A stretch of 64,000 nt of DNA from DASZBX01 sp035943635 (lineage in GTDB: Bacteria > Actinomycetota > Actinomycetes > Streptomycetales > Catenulisporaceae), in contig DASZBX010000067.1 in the NCBI GenBank assembly GCA_035943635.1, positions 62,001-126,000 of the forward strand, given 5' to 3'. A model generated the notes under the pieces. It searched no databases and was not told where the DNA came from. It was given only the letters and a program-made list of their open reading frames with translations. Of the stretch, positions 37,627-46,698 are shown one piece after another. The position numbers were made by a program, and so were the translations under genes. Position 1 is the stretch's first letter; each line of letters starts with the position of its first letter.

Positions 37627-38541
37627 ATGGCATCGATACCACTGGTGAAAGCCGGTGCAGCAGCCGGCCGGCGCCCGGGCAGAACCGCCCGGCGCCGGTC
37701 CGGCGGCGAGGCCGTGGGCTCCTCCCGGGCCTGGCGGCTGGTCCGCCGGGCCCTGGCGGTGCTGCTCGCGCTGCTCTTCTTCGCCCCGCTCTACTGGGTC
37801 TTCGTGGTCTCGGTGGACCGGCCCGGGGACTTCTTCCAGGTGCCGCCGGTGCTGGTGCCGCACTGGGACTGGTCCAACTGGTCCCGGGCCTGGGGCGAGG
37901 CGCCCTGGCTGCGCCTGTTCGCCAACACGATCCTGATCGCCGGCTGCACCACCCTGCTGGCGATCGTCACCTCGGTGCTGGCCGGCTACGCCTTCGGCGT
38001 GCTGCGCTTCCCCGGCCGCAAGGTCCTGACCGTCATGGTCCTGGCCGTGCTGATGATGCCGACCACGGTCCTGATCATCCCGGACTACATCCTGGCCGGG
38101 GACCTGCACCTGATCAACACCTACTGGATCCAGATCATCCCGTTCGGCGCGAGCGTGTTCGGCATCTTCCTCGTCCGTCAGTTCTTTCTGGGGATGCCGC
38201 AGGAGCTGCTCGACGCCGCCGCCCTCGACGGCGCCGGGCGGCTCCGGGTCCTGTGGTACATCGGCGTGCCGATGGTCCGCCCGGCCCTGGTGATCATCGC
38301 GATCAACTCGTTCATGGGCTCCTGGAACTCCTTCCTGTGGCCGGAGGTGATGGCCGGGGACAACCCCTCGGTCCAGCCGGTCGAGGTGGGCCTGGCCAAC
38401 TTCAAGGGCGCCTACGGGACGGACTACACCGGCCTGGCCGCCGCGGTCACCTTCACCACCCTCCCGGTGATGATCTTCTTCCTGCTGCTCCAGCGCCAGT
38501 TCATCCGCGGCGCGCTGTCCGCGGCCGGCTCGCTGAAGTAG
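37627..38541 (+). CDS. Sugar-type ABC transporter permease (MalG/UgpE-like)
   Basis: 304 residues, ATG 19 bases after the binding-protein stop. Six membrane segments and the EAA loop QELLDAAALDGAGRLRVLWY. The Lys/Arg-rich N-terminus stays inside. It forms the heterodimeric pore with the MalF-like permease upstream and is followed 47 bases later by the HAD phosphatase gene, probably in one operon. Confidence 0.92.
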   Translation: MASIPLVKAGAAAGRRPGRTARRRSGGEAVGSSRAWRLVRRALAVLLALLFFAPLYWVFVVSVDRPGDFFQVPPVLVPHWDWSNWSRAWGEAPWLRLFANTILIAGCTTLLAIVTSVLAGYAFGVLRFPGRKVLTVMVLAVLMMPTTVLIIPDYILAGDLHLINTYWIQIIPFGASVFGIFLVRQFFLGMPQELLDAAALDGAGRLRVLWYIGVPMVRPALVIIAINSFMGSWNSFLWPEVMAGDNPSVQPVEVGLANFKGAYGTDYTGLAAAVTFTTLPVMIFFLLLQRQFIRGALSAAGSLK

Positions 38542-38588
38542 CGTTGCCCCACCCCGGGCCCCCAACCGCGACCGAAGAATAGAAGAGC

Positions 38589-39368
38589 GTGCGCACGACC
38601 ATGACAGAACTGATCCTCGTCTCCGACTTCGACGGCACGCTCTACCGGGGGGACGCACCGGTACGCCACTACGCCGGGCTGCTCGCCGCCCGCCTGGACC
38701 CCGGCCCGGCCGCCCGCTACCTGGCCGCACTGGACCGCTACCTGGCCCTGGGCCCGGCCGCCGCGGAGCAGAGCACTGACACGGTCGAGGCCGCCGCCCT
38801 GCGCGAGTCGATCGACGGCTGGGGCGCCGCGTTCCAGCTCGGCCGCCGGGTCTACGGCCTGGACTTCGACGCGATCGACCAGGCCTTCGCCGCCACCCGG
38901 GTGCACATGACCGAGACCGAGATGCAGCTGGAACCGGCCGGCGCCCTGATCGAGGCCCTGCGCGAGCTGCGCGGCACCGTCCGCCTGGTCCTGGCCACCA
39001 ACAGCCCGCTGCCCGGCGTGGACGTGCTGCTGCGCCGGCTCGGCGCGCACGAGCTGTTCGACCACGTGGCCGGCTCGCTGGGCAAGCCGGACGGCCTGCG
39101 CCGGCTGCTCGCGGCCGAGCTCGGCGCCGAACCCGGCCGCTCCCGCGCGGTCGCCGACCCCTGGCGGCTGCTGTCGATCGGCGACCACTGGCGCAACGAG
39201 ATCGAACCGGCGGTTGAAATCGGCGCGGTCACCGGTTACATTGACCGGTTCGGCAGAGCCGACGGGCCGGCCACCGCGACCGCGGTCGCCGCGGAGCAGC
39301 TGCTTCCCGTCCTGCGCGCCTGGGCCGGCGACCCCGGGCGGTTCTCCGGCCCGGCCCGGTCGGAATAG
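38589..39368 (+). CDS. HAD superfamily hydrolase
   Basis: 259 residues from GTG, with an alternative ATG at 38601. Motif I is DFDGTLYRGD, motif II lies in LATNSPL, motif III is the Lys of GKPDG and motif IV is SIGDHWRNEI, giving a full catalytic set. A helical cap lies between residues 20 and 130. Position in the importer operon suggests that it dephosphorylates the imported compound or its product; this is inference. Confidence 0.8.
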   Translation: MRTTMTELILVSDFDGTLYRGDAPVRHYAGLLAARLDPGPAARYLAALDRYLALGPAAAEQSTDTVEAAALRESIDGWGAAFQLGRRVYGLDFDAIDQAFAATRVHMTETEMQLEPAGALIEALRELRGTVRLVLATNSPLPGVDVLLRRLGAHELFDHVAGSLGKPDGLRRLLAAELGAEPGRSRAVADPWRLLSIGDHWRNEIEPAVEIGAVTGYIDRFGRADGPATATAVAAEQLLPVLRAWAGDPGRFSGPARSE

Positions 39369-39401
39369 GCAGCGGGAGTACGAGGGAACGGCGGCAGACA
39401 C

Positions 39402-40667
39402 ATGGCGACGATGCAATTCTGGGGCGGCGTGGGCGTGATCGGATCGAGCAAGGTGGTGGTCCGGGACGGCGGCCACCGGGTCCTGCTCGACCTGGGCACG
39501 GACATCCCCCGGGACGGCGACCTGTTCCGCGCCCCGGCCGGCACCCGGCCCGGGCGCGGCCTGGCCGACCGGCTCCGGGTCGGCGCGGCCCCGGCCATCC
39601 CCGGCCTGTTCGACCCGGCCGCGCTGGACCCCGGCGACCGGTTGGCCGAGCCGGGCGAGCCGACCGCGGTGTTCGTCACCCACCCGCACATCGACCACGT
39701 CGGCCTGGCCGGGTTCATCCGCCCGGACGTGCCGGTGCACACCTCGCCCGACTCCGCCCGGCTGCTGCGCGCCCTGGCCGGGGCCGGGGAGGGCCTGGCC
39801 GGCGGGGACCCGGACTGGATCGAGGTCGGCGACGGCGAACCGGTCGCGGTCGGCCCGATGCGGGTCGAACGGATCCCGGTGGACCACGACGTGCCCGGGG
39901 CCAGCGGCTATCTCGTGCACACCGGCGACGGCATCCTCGCGTTCACCGGCGACTACCGCTTCCACGGCCACCACCCCGAGCTGTCCTGGGGTTTCGCCGA
40001 GCGGGTGGCCGGCTGCGACGTGCTGGTGACCGAGGGCACGACCCTCAGCTTCGAGGAGTACCACCCGCTGCGCACCGAGGCGGACACCGAGCGTTCCTTC
40101 GCCGAGGCCCTGGACGGCAACCCGGACCTGGTCCTGCTGACCGTGTACCCGCGCGACGTGGAACGGGTGGAACGGTTTGTCACGATCGCCGCCGCGGCCG
40201 GGCGCACGATCGTCTGGCCGGACCGGGTCGCGGCCTTCCTGGCCGCGCTCGGCGTGCCCGACCCGCTCTCCCACTCGGCGCTCGGCCTGGACGGGCTGCG
40301 GGCCGCGCCGGGCGAGTACGTCTTCCAGATCGACGCGGACCGCCTGACCGACCTGCTGGACCTGCCGGCCGGCCCGGCCACGGTGTTCCTGCACGCCAAC
40401 GGCGAGCCGCTCGGCCCGTTCGAGCCGCGCTGGCAGCTGTTCACCGAGTGGCTGGCCCGGCTCGGGATCGAGCGGCGGCAGATCGGGAACGTCGGCCACG
40501 CCTACCAGGACGACACCCACCGGTTCCTGCACCGGATCGCGCCGAAGGTGGTCGTGCCGATCCACACCCTCAGCCCGTACCGGCTGCACCCGGTCGGGGC
40601 GACCACCCGGCTGGTCGTCGACTACGCCCGGTCGTACGATTTCGCCGGCCGCCCGGCGGCCGACTGA
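39402..40667 (+). CDS. Metallo-beta-lactamase-fold hydrolase (RNase J-like/beta-CASP-related)
   Basis: 421 residues. Metal ligands are clear: HPHIDH (HxHxDH), the His in VDHDVPGASGY, the Asp in FTGDYRFHGHH and a C-terminal His (VVPIHTLSP). The arrangement resembles RNase J and related phosphodiesterases, but the protein is shorter than RNase J (about 550 residues), lacks its C-terminal domain and has an inserted loop at residues 38-85. It is 33 bases behind the HAD gene. I infer a phosphodiesterase working with the importer. Confidence 0.8.
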   Translation: MATMQFWGGVGVIGSSKVVVRDGGHRVLLDLGTDIPRDGDLFRAPAGTRPGRGLADRLRVGAAPAIPGLFDPAALDPGDRLAEPGEPTAVFVTHPHIDHVGLAGFIRPDVPVHTSPDSARLLRALAGAGEGLAGGDPDWIEVGDGEPVAVGPMRVERIPVDHDVPGASGYLVHTGDGILAFTGDYRFHGHHPELSWGFAERVAGCDVLVTEGTTLSFEEYHPLRTEADTERSFAEALDGNPDLVLLTVYPRDVERVERFVTIAAAAGRTIVWPDRVAAFLAALGVPDPLSHSALGLDGLRAAPGEYVFQIDADRLTDLLDLPAGPATVFLHANGEPLGPFEPRWQLFTEWLARLGIERRQIGNVGHAYQDDTHRFLHRIAPKVVVPIHTLSPYRLHPVGATTRLVVDYARSYDFAGRPAAD

Positions 40668-40825
40668 GCCTCCGGCCGCGCGGCCCTGACAAGGCTCTGA
40701 CCAGTGCCGCAAGCTCGGTGTGACGCAGTGCGCCCGGTCGGCCACGCCCCGAAATGTCTGACGACTGGGCGCGCGCGGGCCGGGCGGTCTCCGTTCCCGG
40801 CCCGCCTCCGGGTAGGCTGTGCGGC
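40668..40825. other. Intergenic region before the tat cluster
   Basis: About 158 bases. The only signal seen is TAGGCT at 40812-40817, eight bases before the next GTG, consistent with a leaderless promoter. Confidence 0.45.
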
Positions 40826-41047
40826 GTGATGGTTTGGATCGTGACCGGTGTCGTGCTCGGCGTGCTCGCGCTCGCCGCGCTCAGCTACTTCGGCCTGCGG
40901 GTTTGGCAGAGCCTGCGGGTGCTGACCAAGGAGGTCAAGCGGGTGACGCCGATGCTGACCGAGGCGGCCGCCCCCGTGCAGGCGCAGCTGTCCCAGCTGC
41001 AGGCCGGGACGGGTGCGCCGGGGGAATCTTTATCCCCCGTCCGTTGA
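40826..41047 (+). CDS. Small single-pass membrane protein upstream of tatA
   Basis: 73 residues from GTG (or the ATG directly behind it). One hydrophobic helix (residues 3-24, IVTGVVLGVLALAALSYFGL) is followed by an amphipathic, charged segment reading VWQSLRVLTKEVKRVT. The domain order is reminiscent of TatA and DUF948-like proteins, but it lacks the Phe-Gly hinge. A small protein in this position between pafC and tatA is conserved in actinomycetes to my knowledge. Function unknown. Confidence 0.7.
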   Translation: MMVWIVTGVVLGVLALAALSYFGLRVWQSLRVLTKEVKRVTPMLTEAAAPVQAQLSQLQAGTGAPGESLSPVR

Positions 41048-41097
41048 CAAGCCGTCCGACCGCTTGACACCTTAAGGGCACAGGAGAAGGAGGCAGG

Positions 41098-41331
41098 ATG
41101 TTCGGGCGCGCAGAGTCTTTCACGTTGATCATACTCATCGGTATGGTCGCTTTCGGCTACAAGCGGATTCCGGAGACGTTGCGCAACATTCGCAAGTCCC
41201 GCCAGATCCTGAAGTCCGAGACCCAGGCGCTGCGCGACGACGTGCCGCTGCCCAAGAACCGGGTCATCGTGGCCGAGCCCGGGGACGTGGTCCAGGACCC
41301 CGCACACAAGAGCAGCACCCCGCAGAAGTAG
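41098..41331 (+). CDS. tatA: Sec-independent translocase subunit TatA
   Basis: 77 residues. Short N-terminal helix, then the hinge and amphipathic helix FGYKRIPETLRNIRKSRQIL, which keeps the family's FGxKxxP pattern, then a hydrophilic tail. It oligomerises to form the translocation path for folded Tat substrates. The acidic residue in the membrane helix is at position 6. An AGGAGAAGGAGG ribosome-binding site precedes the ATG. Local base composition is less G+C-rich than in the neighbours, as expected for a small membrane protein. Confidence 0.9.
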   Translation: MFGRAESFTLIILIGMVAFGYKRIPETLRNIRKSRQILKSETQALRDDVPLPKNRVIVAEPGDVVQDPAHKSSTPQK

Positions 41332-41359
41332 CAGCGAGAACTAGAGACGGGTACGAGAC

Positions 41360-42244
41360 GTGGCAGCCAAAGCCGGACGTTCCGCGGACGACGCCGCGCG
41401 GATGCCGCTGATGGAGCATATCCGCGAGCTGCGCTCGCGGCTGATCAAGGCCGCGCTGGCCATCCTGCTCGGCGGCATCATCGGCTTCATCTTCTGGGAG
41501 CGGCTGGTCCGCGTACTGATCAGGCCGATCTGTAACATCCAGGGCGTGCAGGGGCTGGGCCACGACACCCCGCAGTGCCGCAACGGCCTGCTCACCCTGA
41601 CCGGTCCGACCGCGGGCATCAGCCTCGCCTTCGACATCGCGATCTTCTGCGGCCTCGTACTCGCCTCGCCGGTGTGGCTCTACCAGCTGTGGGCGTTCCT
41701 GGCCCCCGGCCTGTACAAGAAGGAGAAGAAGTACAGCCTCGGCTTCATCGGCGCCGCCGTCCCGCTGTTCCTGGCCGGCGCGGGCCTGTGCTACTACTTC
41801 TTCCCGACCATCATCAAGGTCCTGGTCGGCAGCTTCACCCCGGCCGGGGTGAACCCGAACCTGCCGCTGGACCAGATCGTGGTGTTCTTCCTGCGGATGA
41901 TGGGCGTGTTCGGCCTGTCCTTCGTGCTGCCGCTGATCCTGCTGCTGTTCAACTTCCTGGGCATCCTCAAGGGCCGGACCATGTTCCGCTGGTGGCGCGG
42001 GATCGTGATGGCGATCTTCGTGTTCTCCGCGATCGCGGTGCCCACCGGCGACCCGATCGGGATGAGCATCCTGGCGGTGCCGATCTGCATCCTGTACTTC
42101 AGCGCCTGCGGCATCTCCATGCTCAACGACCGCCGCCGGGCCCGGCGCAACCCGAACGCGGGCCTGTCCCCGGACGAGGCCAGCCAGCTGGACCTGGCCC
42201 CGCTGCCGGTCGAGCGCGCCCAGGACCTCGAAGACATCCTGTGA
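41360..42244 (+). CDS. tatC: Sec-independent translocase subunit TatC
   Basis: 294 residues from GTG. Receptor for twin-arginine signal peptides: six membrane helices, the N-terminal MPLMEHIRELRSRL and the cytoplasmic loop SPVWLYQLWAFLAPGLYKKEKK (key residues FLAPGLYKKE) are conserved. It lies 28 bases after tatA. No tatB is adjacent. The stop codon overlaps the GTG of the YchJ gene (GTGA). Likely clients include the Tat-signal enzyme at 60.4 kb. Confidence 0.96.
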   Translation: MAAKAGRSADDAARMPLMEHIRELRSRLIKAALAILLGGIIGFIFWERLVRVLIRPICNIQGVQGLGHDTPQCRNGLLTLTGPTAGISLAFDIAIFCGLVLASPVWLYQLWAFLAPGLYKKEKKYSLGFIGAAVPLFLAGAGLCYYFFPTIIKVLVGSFTPAGVNPNLPLDQIVVFFLRMMGVFGLSFVLPLILLLFNFLGILKGRTMFRWWRGIVMAIFVFSAIAVPTGDPIGMSILAVPICILYFSACGISMLNDRRRARRNPNAGLSPDEASQLDLAPLPVERAQDLEDIL

Positions 42245-42708
42245 GCCGGGGCGCCAGAGCCAGGCCGGCCCCGCGGCCGGCGGCCCCGCCGGTGACCGGG
42301 GCCGGGCCCTGCCCGTGCGGACTGGGCGCCGCGTATGACGCGTGCTGCGGCCGCTTCCACCAGGGCACGGCGAACGCGCCGACCGCCGAGCTGCTGATGC
42401 GCTCGCGCTACGCGGCGTTCGCGGCCCGGGACCAGGCCTACCTGCTGCGCACCTGGCACGTCTCGACCCGCCCGGAGCAGCTCGGCTTCAACGCCGGGCA
42501 GCGCTGGACGCGGCTGGAGATCGTCTCGACCGCCGGCGGCAGCGCGTTCCACACCGAGGGCACGGTCCGCTTCCGCGCGCACTACACCGATTGCGGCCGG
42601 GCGGGCGTGCAGGAGGAGGAGAGCCGCTTCGAGCGGGACTCCGAGGGCCGCTGGGTGTACCTGGACGGCGAGCAGACCCCGCCGGGCTTGCCGGGGAACG
42701 CTTCCTGA
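42241..42708 (+). CDS. YchJ family (UPF0225) protein with SEC-C motif
   Basis: 155 residues from a GTG overlapping the tatC stop by four bases. After a Pro/Ala-rich start comes the zinc motif CPCGLGAAYDACC, then the NTF2-like domain (ELLMRSRYAAFAARDQAYLLRTW; HTEGTVRFRAHY, shortened). The role is unknown. Coupling to tatC suggests co-expression. Confidence 0.88.
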   Translation: MSRGARARPAPRPAAPPVTGAGPCPCGLGAAYDACCGRFHQGTANAPTAELLMRSRYAAFAARDQAYLLRTWHVSTRPEQLGFNAGQRWTRLEIVSTAGGSAFHTEGTVRFRAHYTDCGRAGVQEEESRFERDSEGRWVYLDGEQTPPGLPGNAS

Positions 42709-42770
42709 GGCTACGGTCCGTCCAGCGATCAGCCGGTCGAATCGACGACGTGGAACAAAGGGGCGGGCCA

Positions 42771-43763
42771 GTGACGGCCACAGTGGTGACTGCCGACTGC
42801 GTACTCCTGGTGAACCCGACCTCCGGCAAGGGCCGGGGTCTGGCTTACGGCCGCCGGGCCGAGGCGGTGCTCACGGCCGGCGGGCGCACGGTCGAGACGG
42901 TGGTCGGCCGGTCGGCGGCCGAGGCCGTGGACCTGGCCGCCCGGGCGATCGGCCGCGGCGCCGGGATGCTGGTGGTGGTCGGCGGCGACGGGATGGTCAA
43001 CGCCGCCCTGCCGCTGGTGGCCGGCACCGGCACCGCGCTCGGCCTGATCCCGGCCGGGACCGGCAACGACACCGCCCGTTTCCTCGGCCTGCCGCTGCAA
43101 GACCCCGAGGCCGCCGCCCGGGCCGTGCTCAGCGGCCGGACCAGGGCCTTCGACCTCGGCCAGGTCCAGGCCACGGCCGCGGCCGACGCCGGGTCCGCGA
43201 TTGCGCCGCCGGCCGGGCCGCGCTGGTTCGCCACCGTGCTCGCCTGCGGCCTGGACTCCAAGGTGAACGAGCGGGCCAACCGGATGCGCCGCCCGCGCGG
43301 CTCCTCGCGCTACACCCTGGCCCTGCTCGCCGAACTGCTCCCGTTCCGCGCGCCGTGGTTCCGGATCCGGCTGGACGAGGCCGAGCCGATCGACCGGCGC
43401 TGCATGCTGATCGCGGTCGGCAACGGCCCCAGTTACGGCGGCGGCATGCGGATCTGCGCCGAGGCCGACCCGCACGACGGCCGGTTCCAGGTCACCGCGG
43501 TCAGCCGGGTCGGCAAGCTCACCCTGCTGCGCATCTTCCCGAGGGTGTTCGCCGGCACCCACCTGAAGCACCCGAAGGTCGACGCGTATCAGGCCGCGCA
43601 GGTCGTGCTGAGCGGCCCGGACGCCGCCGCCGACGGCTCCGGGCCGGGCGCCGCGCCGGTGTCGGTGTGGGCCGACGGGGAGTACATCGGCCTGCTCCCG
43701 GCCACGGTCACCGCGGTCCCCGGCGCCCTGACCGCGTTCGTACCGGAACCTGTCACCTCGTAA
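42771..43763 (+). CDS. Diacylglycerol/lipid kinase (DagK/YegS family)
   Basis: 330 residues from GTG. Phosphorylates a lipid such as diacylglycerol at the inner membrane face. Motifs: LLVNPTSGKGRG at the start, VVGGDGMVNAA (GGDG), IPAGTGNDTARFLG, and GNGPSYGGGMRICAEADPHDG in the C-terminal domain (given shortened: GPSYGGGMRIC). An Ala-rich insertion near residue 140 is nonconserved. It is followed 41 bases later by helY. Confidence 0.92.
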   Translation: MTATVVTADCVLLVNPTSGKGRGLAYGRRAEAVLTAGGRTVETVVGRSAAEAVDLAARAIGRGAGMLVVVGGDGMVNAALPLVAGTGTALGLIPAGTGNDTARFLGLPLQDPEAAARAVLSGRTRAFDLGQVQATAAADAGSAIAPPAGPRWFATVLACGLDSKVNERANRMRRPRGSSRYTLALLAELLPFRAPWFRIRLDEAEPIDRRCMLIAVGNGPSYGGGMRICAEADPHDGRFQVTAVSRVGKLTLLRIFPRVFAGTHLKHPKVDAYQAAQVVLSGPDAAADGSGPGAAPVSVWADGEYIGLLPATVTAVPGALTAFVPEPVTS

Positions 43764-43804
43764 AAGATCGGGAGGCTGTCGCCACGGTCAACTAGACTGC
43801 GGAC

Positions 43805-46624
43805 ATGAGCAGCACTCCCGCCGAGCGGTACGCGGCCGCGCGCCGTCGGCACGCCGAGCAGCGCACCGCCTACTTCTCCTTCACCCAGCTCTACCCCTTC
43901 GACCTCGACGAGTTCCAGGCCGAGGGCTGCCGGGCGCTCGAGGCGGGACACGCGGTGCTGGTCGCGGCGCCGACCGGGGCGGGCAAGACCGTGGTGGGCG
44001 AGTTCGCCGTCTTCCTGGCCCTGGAGCAGGGCCGCAAGTGCTTCTACACCACGCCGATCAAGGCCCTGTCGAACCAGAAGTTCAGCGACCTGGTCAAGCG
44101 GCACGGCGCGGACAAGGTGGGCCTGCTCACCGGGGACAACTCGATCAACGGGGACGCGCCGATCGTGGTGATGACCACCGAGGTGCTGCGCAACATGCTC
44201 TATGCCGGCTCCCACGCGCTGGACGGCCTCGGCTACGTGGTGATGGACGAGGTGCACTACCTCGCCGACCGATTCCGCGGCGCGGTCTGGGAGGAGGTGA
44301 TCATCCACCTGCCCGAGTCGGTGCAGCTGGTCTCGCTCTCGGCCACGGTCTCCAACGCCGAGGAGTTCGGCGAGTGGCTGGGCACCGTGCGCGGCGAGAC
44401 GAAGATCATCGTGTCCGAGCACCGCCCGGTCCCGCTCTGGCAGCACGTGCTGGCCGGCGGGCGGCTCTACGACCTGTACGCGGGCGTGGAGACCGGCGGC
44501 ACCGCGCCGCTGACCCCGGAGGCCGCCCGGGTCAACCCGGAGCTGGCCCGGTTCGCCCGGGAGGACGGGATGGACCGGTTCACCGGCCGCGGCGGCAACG
44601 GCAACGGCCGGGGCCACAACGGCCGCCCGCGCCGGCCCCCGGTGCCCAGCCGGGTGGACGTGGTCGAGCGGCTGGACCAGGCCGGGCTGCTGCCCGCGAT
44701 CACCTTCATCTTCTCCCGGGCCGGCTGCGCGGCCGCGGTGGACCAGTTCCTGCACTCCGGGGTGCGGCTGCTGACCCACGAGGAGCGCCAGCTGGTCCGC
44801 GCGCACGTCTCGGCCCGCTGCGCCGACCTGCCGGCCGAGGACCTGAACGTGCTCGGCTACCACGACTTCCTGGACGCGCTCGAACGCGGCGTCGCGGCCC
44901 ACCACGCCGGGATGATCCCGACGTTCAAGGAGATCGTCGAGGAGCTGTTCGTCCGCGGCCTGGTCAAGGCGGTCTTCGCCACCGAGACCCTGGCCCTGGG
45001 GATCAACATGCCGGCCCGCTCGGTGGTGCTCGAATCCCTGGTCAAGTGGAACGGCGAAACGCACGCCGACATCACCCCGGGCGAGTACACCCAGCTGACC
45101 GGCCGGGCCGGGCGCCGCGGGATCGACGTGGAGGGCCACGCCGTGGTCCTGTTCCGCCCGGGCCTGGACCCGCGCGGCCTGGCCGGCCTGGCCTCCACCC
45201 GGACCTATCCGCTGCGCTCGTCCTTCAAGCCCTCGTACAACATGGCGGTGAACCTGGTCGGCCAGGTCGGCAAGGCGCGGGCCCGCAACCTGCTGGAGAG
45301 CTCCTTCGCCCAGTTCCAGGCGGACAAGGCCGTGGTCGGCCTGACCCGCCAGCTGCGCAAGCACACCGAGGCGCTGGCCGGGTACCAGGAGTCGATGCAG
45401 TGCCACCTGGGCGACTTCGAGGAGTACGCCGCGCTGCGCCGCAGCCTGTCGGACCGGGAGACGATCCTGTCCCGGGAGGGCGTGGGCCAGCGCCGGGCCG
45501 CGGCGGCCGACTCCCTGGAGAAGCTGAAACCGGGCGACATCATCGTGATCCCGGCCGGGCGCCGGGCCGGGCCGGCCGTGGTGCTGGACCCGGGCCTGGG
45601 CGCCGGGCGGGAGGGCCCGCACCCGTTCGTGCTGACCGCCGAGCGGCAGACCGTGCGCCTGTCCCTGCTCGACTTCCCGGGCCCGGTCGAGGCGCTGGCC
45701 ACGATGCGGATCCCGAAGACGTTCAACCCGCGTTCCCCGCAGTCCCGGCGCGACCTGGCCAACACCCTGCGGATAAAGGCCGGCGAGGTCGGCGTGGACG
45801 GCCGTCCGGCGAACGGGCGCCCCGGCCGCCAGCGGGCCGCCGCGGCCGACGACCCGGAGATCTCCCGGCTGCGCCGGGCCCTGCGCGCGCACCCGTGCCA
45901 CGGCTGCACCGACCGGGAGAGCCACGCCCGCTGGGCCGAGCGCTACTACCGGCTGCAGCGGGAGACCGACGGCCTGGACAAGCGGGTCAAGGGCCGGACC
46001 CACTCGATCGCCCGCACCTTCGACCAGGTCTGCGCGGTGCTGACCGTGCTCGGCTACCTCAACGGCGAGCAGGTGACCTCGGACGGGCGCCGGCTGGCCC
46101 GGATCTACTCGGAGCTGGACCTGGTCGCGGCCGAGTGCCTGCGCGAGGGCGTGTGGGCCGGGCTGACCCCGGTGGAACTGGCCAGCGCGGTCTCGCTGCT
46201 GGTCTACGAGTCCCGGGTCGGCGACGAGAGCGCCCAGCCGCGGCTGCCCCAGGGCGCCGCCCGCGAGGCGATCGAGCGCACGATGCAGCTGTGGACGTCG
46301 GTGCGCGAACTGGAGCGGGACCACGGCGTGGAGTTCCAGCGCGAACCAGACCTCGGCTTCGCCTGGGCGGCGTACCGGTGGGCCGACGGCCAGCGGCTGA
46401 GCGTGGTGCTCGACGAGGTGGGCCTGCCGGCGGGTGACTTCGTGCGCTGGTGCAAGCAGTTGATCGACATGCTCGGCCAGGTCGCCGACGCGGCCGGGAC
46501 GTTGGCCAAGGCCCCGGACGTCAGCCAGGCCGCGGCGGAGCGGTCCGGGCAGATCCGCAGCACCGCCCGGTCCGCGATCGACCTGCTCAAGCGCGGGGTT
46601 GTCGCGTATTCGTCGGTCGGGTAG
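43805..46624 (+). CDS. helY: DEVH-box Ski2/Mtr4-like helicase
   Basis: 939 residues. Superfamily 2 RNA helicase: motif I PTGAGKT (56-62), motif II DEVH (148-151), motif III SAT, motif V-VI region TLALGINMPARSVV and QLTGRAGRRG. A Gly/Asn-rich spacer (about 255-275) splits the RecA domains, and the C-terminal half is the ratchet/DSHCT-like domain. Actinobacterial HelY is close to Mtr4 and is encoded near tatC and pafBC in many genomes. Probably RNA processing or decay. Confidence 0.93.
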   Translation: MSSTPAERYAAARRRHAEQRTAYFSFTQLYPFDLDEFQAEGCRALEAGHAVLVAAPTGAGKTVVGEFAVFLALEQGRKCFYTTPIKALSNQKFSDLVKRHGADKVGLLTGDNSINGDAPIVVMTTEVLRNMLYAGSHALDGLGYVVMDEVHYLADRFRGAVWEEVIIHLPESVQLVSLSATVSNAEEFGEWLGTVRGETKIIVSEHRPVPLWQHVLAGGRLYDLYAGVETGGTAPLTPEAARVNPELARFAREDGMDRFTGRGGNGNGRGHNGRPRRPPVPSRVDVVERLDQAGLLPAITFIFSRAGCAAAVDQFLHSGVRLLTHEERQLVRAHVSARCADLPAEDLNVLGYHDFLDALERGVAAHHAGMIPTFKEIVEELFVRGLVKAVFATETLALGINMPARSVVLESLVKWNGETHADITPGEYTQLTGRAGRRGIDVEGHAVVLFRPGLDPRGLAGLASTRTYPLRSSFKPSYNMAVNLVGQVGKARARNLLESSFAQFQADKAVVGLTRQLRKHTEALAGYQESMQCHLGDFEEYAALRRSLSDRETILSREGVGQRRAAAADSLEKLKPGDIIVIPAGRRAGPAVVLDPGLGAGREGPHPFVLTAERQTVRLSLLDFPGPVEALATMRIPKTFNPRSPQSRRDLANTLRIKAGEVGVDGRPANGRPGRQRAAAADDPEISRLRRALRAHPCHGCTDRESHARWAERYYRLQRETDGLDKRVKGRTHSIARTFDQVCAVLTVLGYLNGEQVTSDGRRLARIYSELDLVAAECLREGVWAGLTPVELASAVSLLVYESRVGDESAQPRLPQGAAREAIERTMQLWTSVRELERDHGVEFQREPDLGFAWAAYRWADGQRLSVVLDEVGLPAGDFVRWCKQLIDMLGQVADAAGTLAKAPDVSQAAAERSGQIRSTARSAIDLLKRGVVAYSSVG

Positions 46625-46698
46625 GGGCGGCGGGCTCGGCGGGTCGGGCCTGAGCGGGGGCCGGCCGGTCGTGTGCGCAGGAGAGGGAGTGAGCGAGG

